NCBI GenBank assembly: GCA_902783445.1
Contig: CACZQX010000034.1
Span: 1-6,903 of the forward strand
Source: an uncultured Lachnospiraceae bacterium
GTDB taxonomy: Bacteria > Bacillota > Clostridia > Lachnospirales > Lachnospiraceae
DNA length: 6,903 bases
Reading direction: 5' to 3'
Shown: positions 1 through 6,151 of the stretch, in pieces
Numbering within the stretch: the first letter of the stretch is position 1
Layout: the number at the start of each line of letters is the position of its first letter
Position numbers and translations under genes: made by a program
Notes under the pieces: generated by a model
What the model was told of the DNA's origin: nothing
The model's input: only the letters and a program-made list of their open reading frames with translations
Databases searched by the model: none

Positions 1-233
1 TACCTGCAATCCGCTATAGCAGGGGTGATGCTTTATGGAGGGTAACGTTTGCAGGGCTGCCTTAGGTAAGTGGCGTTGAGACTTGGGTCTTGCGCGGCGA
101 ATGCCTACGAACCGTGTCAGGTTGGGAACAAAGCAGCACTAAGTAGGATTTTTCGGGTGCCGCAAGGTCACCTGGGTTGAGTTAACTGCCTAAGTAACGC
201 CTGCGATTTGTTATTCGAAGTAAAGCGCACGGA
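1..233 (+). ncRNA. ffs: Signal recognition particle RNA, large (Bacillus/Clostridia) type, 5' end cut off by the window
   Basis: This is the RNA scaffold of the signal recognition particle, which binds Ffh and targets nascent membrane and secreted proteins to the translocon. The helix 8 (domain IV) signature is clear: GTCAGG at 116-121, a GGAA tetraloop at 125-128 closed by TTG (122-124) and CAA (129-131), and AGCAGC at 132-137. The outer stem is CCTAC (104-108) with GTAGG (143-147). Long helix 5 pairs by eye: CTTGCG 89-94 with CGCAAG 161-166, CTTAGG 61-66 with CCTAAG 189-194, GCAGG 51-55 with CCTGC 200-204, GTAACG 42-47 with TGTTAT 209-214, and CTTTAT 31-36 with GTAAAG 220-225. An Alu-domain hairpin is seen at 3-7 with 19-23. 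Presence of the Alu domain makes it the large type, usually about 270 nt, so a few tens of bases are missing upstream. The 3' end near 230-233 is inferred. Its position before dnaX matches Firmicutes. Confidence 0.93.
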
Positions 234-240
234 TTTTTTT
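202..240 (+). terminator. Likely intrinsic terminator of the SRP RNA gene
   Basis: A local hairpin can form from TGCG (202-205) with CGCA (226-229), continuing after an A-G mismatch with TTTGTT (207-212) and AGTAAA (219-224), around a six-base loop. Seven T residues follow at 234-240. The stem contains G-U pairs and stands four bases from the T-run, so it is not a textbook terminator. The same 3' strand also pairs with bases 25-55 in SRP helix 5, so the mature RNA fold could itself be the hairpin that ends transcription. Confidence 0.6.
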
Positions 241-258
241 ATTGTCACTTTTACGGCA

Positions 259-287
259 TTGATAAAGCCCCTAAATTATGGTAAGAT
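259..287 (+). promoter_or_regulatory. Probable sigma-A promoter for the dnaX operon
   Basis: The -35 box TTGATA (259-264) matches five of six consensus bases. After exactly 17 bases comes the -10 box TAAGAT (282-287), which matches four of six. An extended -10 TG lies one base upstream of it (279-280). Transcription would start near 294, leaving a leader of about 43 nt before dnaX. The site lies just after the SRP RNA terminator-like T-run, as expected for an operon separated from the RNA gene. Assigned by eye only. Confidence 0.6.
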
Positions 288-336
288 TTAAAAGGTAAAT
301 TGGCTTATTATGCTTTACATAGATTTGGAGTAAAAA

Positions 337-1890
337 ATGTCGTATGTCGCACTATACCGCAAGTTCAGACCGGCTAAGTTTTCGGAGGTTAAGGGTCAGG
401 ACCATGTGGTTAAGACTTTAAAAAATCAGCTTAAGAACAATAAAATAGCTCATGCATATCTCTTTAACGGAACTCGCGGTACGGGTAAAACCAGTGTGGC
501 AAAGCTTCTTGCAAAGGCCGCAAATTGCGAGAATCCCGTTGACGGAGATCCCTGCGGTTGCTGCCCGTCTTGCGAGGCTATAGCAAAAGGCGCATCACTT
601 AACGTAATAGAAATCGATGCGGCATCAAACCGCGGTGTAGATGATGTAAGACAGATTATTGAGGAAGTTCAATATTCCCCGACTACGGGGAAATACAAAA
701 TATACATAATCGACGAGGTTCATATGCTTACAAAAGAGGCCTTTAACGCCCTTTTAAAAACACTTGAAGAGCCTCCGGAATATGCTGTATTTATCTTGGC
801 GACGACGGAAGTTAACAAGCTTCCGATTACCATTCTTTCCAGATGTCAAAGATACGATTTCAGAAGAATAACTATCGACACCATTACAGACCGAATGAAA
901 GAGCTTATGGAAGCGGAAGGTCAGCAGGTGGAAGAAAAGGCTCTTCGTTACATTGCAAAAGTAGCGGATGGCTCCATGCGTGACGCCTTAAGCCTTCTTG
1001 ACCAATGTCTTGCCTTTTATTTTGAAGGCGAGCTTACTTATGAGCGCGCTCTTGAGGTGCTGGGTGCCGTGGATACATCGATTTTTGGTCGCCTTTATGA
1101 CAAGGTGACGGACGGTGATACGGTAGGAAGTTTGGAACTGGTAAACGAAGTTGTGGCTTTGGGTAAGGAGCTGACACAATTTGTTAACGATTTTACTTGG
1201 TATTTAAGAAACATTTTGTTGGTAATGACCACAGATAACGTTACTGACGATATGATGGAGATGTCGGCCGAAAACATAGAGCTTTTAAAGGCACATGCGG
1301 GAAAAGTCGACCAGTCTGAAATTATAAGATATATAAACGTTTTTTCGGAGCTTTCGGGAAGCTTAAAATATGCAAGCCAAAAGCAGATACTTTTGGAAAT
1401 TGCCATAATTAAGCTTACCAAGCCGCAAATGAAAAACGATTACGAGTCTTTAATAAGCAGAGTTTCAAATCTTGAGCGCATGATTGAAAGCGGCAATTTT
1501 GCAGCGGCTGCGCCGACTAAAATGCAAGAAACGGCGCCGGCTCCCACAAAAGAGATAAAAGAGCTGGATATAGCCGTGCCGGAAGAAGTGCAGTGGGTCG
1601 CCGATAATTTCGGAAAAATAAATGATAAATTAAGCGGTTTGCTTAAGTCTTATTTTAGAAAAAACGAGATTAAGGTTAGTTCCGACGGCGGCGAAAAACT
1701 GTTACTTGTTATGGACAAGTTTGTTTCGGACAGTTTGCTTAACCAGCAGGTAGACAAAAAGGTGCGGGATGCAATAGCAAGCGTGCTTGAAAAACAGGTG
1801 GATGTAGAGATTCGTGTGCTTGAAGCAAACGAAAATTATAATGATAAATTTAAACAATTAATTAAAATGCCCATAGAGGAGGAAATGTAA
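337..1890 (+). CDS. dnaX: DNA polymerase III subunit tau/gamma (DnaX), clamp-loader ATPase
   Basis: DnaX is the motor subunit of the clamp loader, which opens and closes the beta clamp on primed DNA; full-length tau also links the loader to the polymerase. The 517 residues begin SYVALYRKFRP, typical of the family. Visible motifs are Walker A GTRGTGKTS (45-53), the zinc-binding cysteines C64, C73, C76 and C79, Walker B IIDEVH (124-129), sensor 1 ATT (155-157), the SRC arginine-finger motif (168-170) and sensor 2 GSMRDALSLLDQ (212-223). A collar-like helical region runs to about 375, then a short Ala/Pro/Glu-rich linker (about 388-412) and a C-terminal domain (about 413-517) presumably contacting the polymerase. 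It is slightly shorter than the 563-residue B. subtilis protein. The start is set by TTGGAG at 325-330, six bases before the ATG. It is the first gene of the operon, one base ahead of ebfC. An in-frame A-AAA-AAC heptamer at 1659-1665 is discussed under findings. Confidence 0.98.
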   Translation: MSYVALYRKFRPAKFSEVKGQDHVVKTLKNQLKNNKIAHAYLFNGTRGTGKTSVAKLLAKAANCENPVDGDPCGCCPSCEAIAKGASLNVIEIDAASNRGVDDVRQIIEEVQYSPTTGKYKIYIIDEVHMLTKEAFNALLKTLEEPPEYAVFILATTEVNKLPITILSRCQRYDFRRITIDTITDRMKELMEAEGQQVEEKALRYIAKVADGSMRDALSLLDQCLAFYFEGELTYERALEVLGAVDTSIFGRLYDKVTDGDTVGSLELVNEVVALGKELTQFVNDFTWYLRNILLVMTTDNVTDDMMEMSAENIELLKAHAGKVDQSEIIRYINVFSELSGSLKYASQKQILLEIAIIKLTKPQMKNDYESLISRVSNLERMIESGNFAAAAPTKMQETAPAPTKEIKELDIAVPEEVQWVADNFGKINDKLSGLLKSYFRKNEIKVSSDGGEKLLLVMDKFVSDSLLNQQVDKKVRDAIASVLEKQVDVEIRVLEANENYNDKFKQLIKMPIEEEM

Positions 1891-1891
1891 A

Positions 1892-2245
1892 ATGGCTAAA
1901 CGCGGAGGATTTCCGGGAGGCGGCATGGGTATGCCGGGAAACATGAACAATTTAATGAAACAGGCGCAGAGAATGCAGCGTCAGATGGAAGAGGCTCAAA
2001 AAGAGTTAGAAGCTGCGGAATTTAGTGCTGCAGCAGGTGGCGGTGCTGTTGAAGTAACCGTTTCGGGTAAAAAAGAAATCAACAAAGTTAAAATAGATCC
2101 TGAGGTTGTAGATCCGGAAGATGTTGAAATGCTTGAAGATTTAATTATGGCAGCAGCCAACGAAGCATTAAAGAAAGCAGACGAGGCATCGGCTCAGTCA
2201 ATGAGCGGCATTACAGGCGGTCTTGGCGGAGGATTTCCTTTCTAG
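1892..2245 (+). CDS. ebfC: YbaB/EbfC family nucleoid-associated DNA-binding protein
   Basis: This small cytoplasmic protein belongs to the YbaB/EbfC family, whose members dimerise and bind DNA as nucleoid-associated proteins. Their exact role in most Firmicutes is unsettled. The 117 residues show the usual plan. A Gly/Met-rich flexible N-terminus (1-18) leads into a long amphipathic helix, about NLMKQAQRMQRQMEEAQKEL (20-39). The conserved GGGAVEVTVSGK strand segment (49-60), the VKIDPEVVDPEDVEMLEDL block (66-84) and a second helix follow, and the tail is Gly-rich. The start is fixed by AGAGGAGG (1875-1882), which lies inside the last codons of dnaX, nine bases before the ATG. Only one base separates it from the dnaX stop, so translational coupling is likely. 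The dnaX-ebfC-recR order is conserved widely in bacteria and supports the call. Confidence 0.96.
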   Translation: MAKRGGFPGGGMGMPGNMNNLMKQAQRMQRQMEEAQKELEAAEFSAAAGGGAVEVTVSGKKEINKVKIDPEVVDPEDVEMLEDLIMAAANEALKKADEASAQSMSGITGGLGGGFPF

Positions 2246-2254
2246 AGGTTAATA

Positions 2255-2851
2255 ATGGATTACTACAGTGCGAATATATCAAAGTTAATAGAAGAGCTGT
2301 CAAGACTTCCGGGTATCGGCGCCAAGTCTGCGGGTAGGCTTGCTTTTCATATTATAAATATGCCGAAAGAGCAGGCTAACGCTTTGGCAAGCGCCATAAC
2401 AAGCGCAAGGGAAAACATTAAATATTGCAGTGAATGCTTTACGCTCACCGACGAGGATGTATGTCCGATTTGCAAAAATCCGCAAAGAGACCACAAAACC
2501 ATTATGGTTGTGGAAAATACAAAGGATTTAGCAGCTTATGAAAAATGCGGAAAATATAACGGAGTGTATCATGTGCTCCATGGTGCGATTTCACCTATGC
2601 TTGGAATCGGTCCCAACGAAATTAAGCTTAAAGAGCTTATTAACAGATTAAAGGGCGATGTAAATGAAGTAATTATAGCCACAAATTCAAGCTTAGAGGG
2701 CGAAACAACAGCCATGTATATCAGTAAACTGGTCAAGCCTATAAACATCAAAGTCAGCAGAATAGCAAGTGGTGTGCCTGTTGGCGGCGATTTGGAATGT
2801 ATAGATGAGGTTACCTTGCTTCGCGCCTTAGAAGGCAGAGTTGAAATGTAA
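2255..2851 (+). CDS. recR: Recombination mediator protein RecR
   Basis: RecR acts with RecO, and in some settings RecF, to load RecA onto SSB-coated single-stranded DNA during gap repair and recombination. The length of 198 residues is the family norm. In order, the protein shows a helix-hairpin-helix DNA-binding motif LPGIGAKSAGRLAFHI (18-33) and a four-cysteine zinc finger C58-x2-C61-x8-C70-x2-C73. The Toprim domain opens with MVVENTKDLAAYE (84-96, with the conserved Glu87) and continues through ATNSSLEGETTAMYI (142-156). The conserved C-terminal segment ASGVPVGGDLECID (171-184) follows. No key residue appears to be missing. The ribosome binding site AGAGG (2244-2248) overlaps the ebfC stop codon and lies six bases before the ATG. 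B. subtilis recR is followed by yaaL and bofA; neither is seen here. Confidence 0.98.
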   Translation: MDYYSANISKLIEELSRLPGIGAKSAGRLAFHIINMPKEQANALASAITSARENIKYCSECFTLTDEDVCPICKNPQRDHKTIMVVENTKDLAAYEKCGKYNGVYHVLHGAISPMLGIGPNEIKLKELINRLKGDVNEVIIATNSSLEGETTAMYISKLVKPINIKVSRIASGVPVGGDLECIDEVTLLRALEGRVEM

Positions 2852-2890
2852 CCGATAGGGTTTTGGTTTAAAAAAGATGTGTAGTAAATT

Positions 2891-2914
2891 AGAGGAAGAG
2901 GTGTAAATTTAGTG
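2891..2914 (+). promoter_or_regulatory. Ribosome binding site that fixes a GTG start
   Basis: AGAGGAAGAGG (2891-2901) is a purine-rich Shine-Dalgarno sequence ending ten bases before GTG at 2912-2914. No ATG in this frame occurs until codon 229, in the acidic linker. The GTG is therefore needed to include the helical N-terminal domain, which has good coding character. The tandem AGAGG/AGAGG could pair with 16S rRNA in two registers. Confidence 0.75.
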
Positions 2915-5284
2915 GACAGACAGGAGTTCGAATACAGAGTTGATCAGATAAAGAAACTCTATGCAAAGAAAGATTACAAGACCATTGCGTCCATTGCGGA
3001 TAAAGTAGAATGGAAAAAGGTAAAGAGCGCTTCGCTATCCAGCATTGTTGCGGAAGCTTATGATAATATAGGGGAATATGAAAAGGAAAAGTCACTTCTT
3101 TTGCTTGCCTACGAGCGCGGTCCCATTACACGTCAGCTTCTTTTCAGACTTTCGATTGCGGCGGTGCGTGATAACAACATTCCTTCGGCAATTGATTTTT
3201 ACAAAGAATTTGTTAAGCTTTCACCTGACGATCCGGGTCAATATATTTTAAAATTCGAGATTGCAAAAGCAAGCAAAGTGTCAATAAAAGACCAGATTAA
3301 AATTCTTGAAGCCTATACAAGCTTGGAATTGGACGAAAAATGGCAGGTTGAGCTTGCAAAGCTTTATCATGCAAACGGTCAGGAAAAGAAATGTATAGAT
3401 TTATGCGACGAAATAATTCTTTGGTATCGCGAGGGCGAGTCGGTAGATATTGCCAAGAGAATAAAGGCTATATATCAGCCGGAAACGCCGGAGCCTGAAG
3501 TAGAAGAACAAGCTATTGCAGAGCCTGAAACGGAAGCTGCGCCGGAAATACCTGAAGAGGCCGGAGTTGAGCTTTCGGCAGCAGCTGAAGAAGAAATGCC
3601 TGATGAGAATGAGGAAACTATAGTGCCGATAGTAGTGCCTGTAGTAGATGTGGATGAATCTGAGCCGGAGGCACCTGCAGAAGACGACTTAGAAGATGAT
3701 TCGTTGAATGATGAACTTGATTCTGTAATAGATGAAGCAGTAGAAGAAGAGCCTACAGTAGATGAGGCGGTAGTGCCGGTTGTGCTTCCGGTTGTTGAGA
3801 CTGAAGAAGATCTTGTTGATGACTCGGAAGTTGATTATTCCGGTTTGGAAGGCGCACCGGACTACCTTGTAAAAGTTGCGACTCATGCAGAAGAACGCCT
3901 TGATGTGGACAGCCTTGATGCCGACAAGCTTTTTGATGATATGGATGTTTCATATGAGGATCTTGCCATTAATGAGCTGGAGAAAATCCTTTATATGGAA
4001 GACGGCGAAGGCCAAATGAGTTTTCGTATAGAAGAGCTTTTGCAAAACGACGAACAGATAGAAGGCCAGATGTCCATTGCGGATATTTTTGACATATACG
4101 AAGATAGATTAGAGAAGGAAAACAATGATGCAAAAGAGCAGGCAAGACTTGCGGAAGAGAAATTCCTTCTTGTAAAATCAGCCAGAGAAGAGGCAGAAAA
4201 GCGCCTCGCGGAGCAAAGACAAAATGATGAAGAAAACCGCATAGCCAGACGCGAGGAAAACAAAGAAGAGACAGATCAGATACTCGATGCGGCCCTTGAT
4301 ATGGCGGTTGTAAACGAACTTGCCGATGCCAATAATACGCCTGTAGAGGAAGAAGAAACCCCTGAAGCTGCAGAGGAAACAAAAACAGAGGAAGTTGAAG
4401 AGGCGGCAAAAGAAGTCACGGAAGAAGCCGAAAACGATGTGCAAGCGGCAACAGCCAAATTCGAGCCGGTTAAGGCGGCAAAAGCAGAAACCGCAGAGCA
4501 GGTTACGGAAAGCCTTACCAAGCCTTATATTTTAAACGAACAGCAAAAAGAACTTTTCGTAGAGCATCTTTTAAATGAGAAGATGGAACCGAGAATTTGT
4601 GATACAATCGGCAAACTCATTAAGAGAAATGCAGTAGGAAACCAACTTACGGGCTCTAACCTTGTTATTACAGGGGATGGAAAGAGCGGAAAAACCACGC
4701 TTATTGTAAATATTATAAAAGTCGCAAACAGAGAGTCCGGACGTAAAGGAAGAAAGATAGCAAAAGCTCAGGCATCGTCTATTAACGGCAAGAACATAGC
4801 TGATATGTTTGAAAAACTTACTGCGACGGATATAATTATCGAAAATGCCGGAAAACTTAAAAACGAAAAGATAGAAGAACTGGCAAAAGCAATAAATGAC
4901 AGCGACGGTGAAAGACTTGTAGTTTTAGAAGATACAAAAGTTGCGATCACAAAGCTTTTCAGAGATCATCCGGTCCTCAGACCAATGTTTAATATTAACT
5001 TAAACGTTGATGTTTTAAGTGTTAAACAATGGGCTGAATATGCGAAAAAATATGCAAAGAGCTTAGGCTATGACATTGATGAAATGGGTATGCTTGCCCT
5101 TCATGTCAGCATAGGAGAAATAAACAGAGGCGAAAGCCGTATAACCACTGACGAAGTCAAAGATATAATTGACGATGCCATTGAGAATGCGCAAAGAAAA
5201 GGCATAGGAAAAATCTTCAGTGCATTTTCACATAAAGAAAAAGATTCCGGAGCAAAAGTGCTTCGTGAACAGGATTTTATTTAA
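2912..5284 (+). CDS. Uncharacterised multidomain protein: TPR-like N-terminus, acidic linker, coiled coil, C-terminal AAA+-like P-loop domain
   Basis: I do not recognise a named function. The 790-residue protein has no signal peptide or membrane segment, so it is probably cytoplasmic. Residues 1-188 are paired amphipathic helices resembling TPR repeats, for example IVAEAYDNIGEYEKEKSLLL and LAKLYHANGQEKKCIDLCDE. Residues 186-320 are acidic and Pro/Val-rich with no Lys or Arg. Residues about 395-465 are a charged coiled coil, and 470-535 a second Glu/Ala-rich linker. Residues about 540-770 form a P-loop domain with Walker A GDGKSGKT (588-595). Downstream, DIIIENAGKL (640-649), LVVLEDTK (669-676) and RDHPVLRPMFN (684-694) line up with the Walker B, sensor 1 and arginine-finger regions of CbbX/SpoVK-type AAA+ proteins, with catalytic positions altered. 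That alignment is from memory. The gene lies between recR and transketolase without a visible terminator on either side. A scaffold or nucleotide switch is a guess. Confidence 0.9.
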   Translation: MDRQEFEYRVDQIKKLYAKKDYKTIASIADKVEWKKVKSASLSSIVAEAYDNIGEYEKEKSLLLLAYERGPITRQLLFRLSIAAVRDNNIPSAIDFYKEFVKLSPDDPGQYILKFEIAKASKVSIKDQIKILEAYTSLELDEKWQVELAKLYHANGQEKKCIDLCDEIILWYREGESVDIAKRIKAIYQPETPEPEVEEQAIAEPETEAAPEIPEEAGVELSAAAEEEMPDENEETIVPIVVPVVDVDESEPEAPAEDDLEDDSLNDELDSVIDEAVEEEPTVDEAVVPVVLPVVETEEDLVDDSEVDYSGLEGAPDYLVKVATHAEERLDVDSLDADKLFDDMDVSYEDLAINELEKILYMEDGEGQMSFRIEELLQNDEQIEGQMSIADIFDIYEDRLEKENNDAKEQARLAEEKFLLVKSAREEAEKRLAEQRQNDEENRIARREENKEETDQILDAALDMAVVNELADANNTPVEEEETPEAAEETKTEEVEEAAKEVTEEAENDVQAATAKFEPVKAAKAETAEQVTESLTKPYILNEQQKELFVEHLLNEKMEPRICDTIGKLIKRNAVGNQLTGSNLVITGDGKSGKTTLIVNIIKVANRESGRKGRKIAKAQASSINGKNIADMFEKLTATDIIIENAGKLKNEKIEELAKAINDSDGERLVVLEDTKVAITKLFRDHPVLRPMFNINLNVDVLSVKQWAEYAKKYAKSLGYDIDEMGMLALHVSIGEINRGESRITTDEVKDIIDDAIENAQRKGIGKIFSAFSHKEKDSGAKVLREQDFI

Positions 5285-5314
5285 AATCCAAATAATAAAA
5301 GAGAGGTTGCTAAA

Positions 5315-6151
5315 ATGGACAATTTAGAACTTGCAAAAATCGCCAATGAAGTGCGAAAAGGTATTATTGAAGCTGTGCACAGCGCAAAATCCGGACACCC
5401 GGGTGGTTCGCTTTCGGCAGCAGACATTTTCACATTCCTTTATTTTGAGGAAATGAATGTTGATGCGAAAAACCCGAAAGATCCGAAAAGAGACAGATTC
5501 GTTCTTTCAAAAGGACATGTTGCTCCGGGACTTTATGCTACACTTGCGCAGAAAGGTTATTTTCCGACTGAAGATTTAAAAACCCTTAGAAAAATCGGTT
5601 CATATCTTCAGGGACATCCTGATATGAAAAAGATTCCGGGCGTTGATATGTCAAGCGGATCTTTGGGACAGGGTATTTCTGCGGCAGTAGGAATGGCGCT
5701 TTCGGCTAAGCTTTCAAATGATTCTTACAGAGTGTTTACACTTGTGGGCGATGGCGAGATTCAGGAAGGTCAGGTTTGGGAAGCAGCAATGTTTGCGGGC
5801 CACAAAAATCTTGACAATCTTGTGGTAATTGTCGATAATAACGGACTTCAGATAGACGGAGACATAAAGGATGTATGCTCACCTTATCCTATTGATAAGA
5901 AGTTTGAGGCGTTTAATTTCCATGTAGTCGAAATGGATGCCCATGACTTTGATTCAATAAGAGCAGCATTTACGGAAGCGAGAAACGTTAAAGGCCAGCC
6001 GGTTGCAATTATTGCAAAGAGCGTTAAAGGCAAAGGCGTTTCGTTTATGGAAAATCAAGCATCATGGCATGGATCTGCACCAAATGACGAGCAGTATGAG
6101 ATTGCTATGGAAGATCTTAAAAAGAGAGGTGAAGCTTTATGTCAGAAATAA
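5315..6151 (+). CDS. Transketolase, N-terminal subunit (ThDP-binding half)
   Basis: This is the N-terminal half of a split transketolase, which transfers two-carbon ketol units between sugar phosphates in the non-oxidative pentose phosphate pathway. The 278 residues match the usual size of this half. Visible motifs are SGHPGGSLS (26-34, conserved His28), SKGH (65-68), GHPD (100-103) and GSLGQGISAAVG (115-126). The ThDP/metal motif runs from GDGEIQEGQVWEA (145-157) to the NN pair at 175-176, the standard GDG-to-NN spacing. WHGSAP lies at 251-256. AGAGAGG (5300-5306) sits eight bases before the ATG. The gene follows the 790-residue protein by 30 bases and overlaps the partner subunit by 13. The 1-deoxyxylulose-5-phosphate synthase family shares the fold, but DXS is a single longer chain. 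The physiological substrate cannot be fixed from sequence; some split enzymes of this type act on other sugars such as apulose phosphate. Confidence 0.95.
   Translation: MDNLELAKIANEVRKGIIEAVHSAKSGHPGGSLSAADIFTFLYFEEMNVDAKNPKDPKRDRFVLSKGHVAPGLYATLAQKGYFPTEDLKTLRKIGSYLQGHPDMKKIPGVDMSSGSLGQGISAAVGMALSAKLSNDSYRVFTLVGDGEIQEGQVWEAAMFAGHKNLDNLVVIVDNNGLQIDGDIKDVCSPYPIDKKFEAFNFHVVEMDAHDFDSIRAAFTEARNVKGQPVAIIAKSVKGKGVSFMENQASWHGSAPNDEQYEIAMEDLKKRGEALCQK

Noticed and set aside
420..426. A second in-frame A-AAA-AAT heptamer in dnaX
   Set aside because: It lies at codon 29, where a -1 slip would give only a tiny peptide. Its presence also shows that such A-runs arise by chance in this gene.
988..1421. 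Minus-strand frames of 63 and 108 codons inside dnaX
   Set aside because: They lie opposite the conserved DnaX coding region and show no recognisable motif.
2863..2890. A possible promoter TTGGTT - 16 bases - TAAATT before the 790-residue gene
   Set aside because: The -35 box matches only three consensus positions and no extended -10 is present, so it is no better than chance in AT-rich intergenic DNA.
3689..4521. Several open frames of 65-146 codons on the minus strand opposite the acidic and coiled-coil part of the 790-residue gene
   Set aside because: The sense strand is rich in GAA/GAG/GCA codons, whose complements are rarely stops, so long antisense frames are expected. Their translations are low-complexity (Ser/Phe-, Leu/Pro- or Ser/Ala/Val-rich), and they overlap one another and a well-supported gene.
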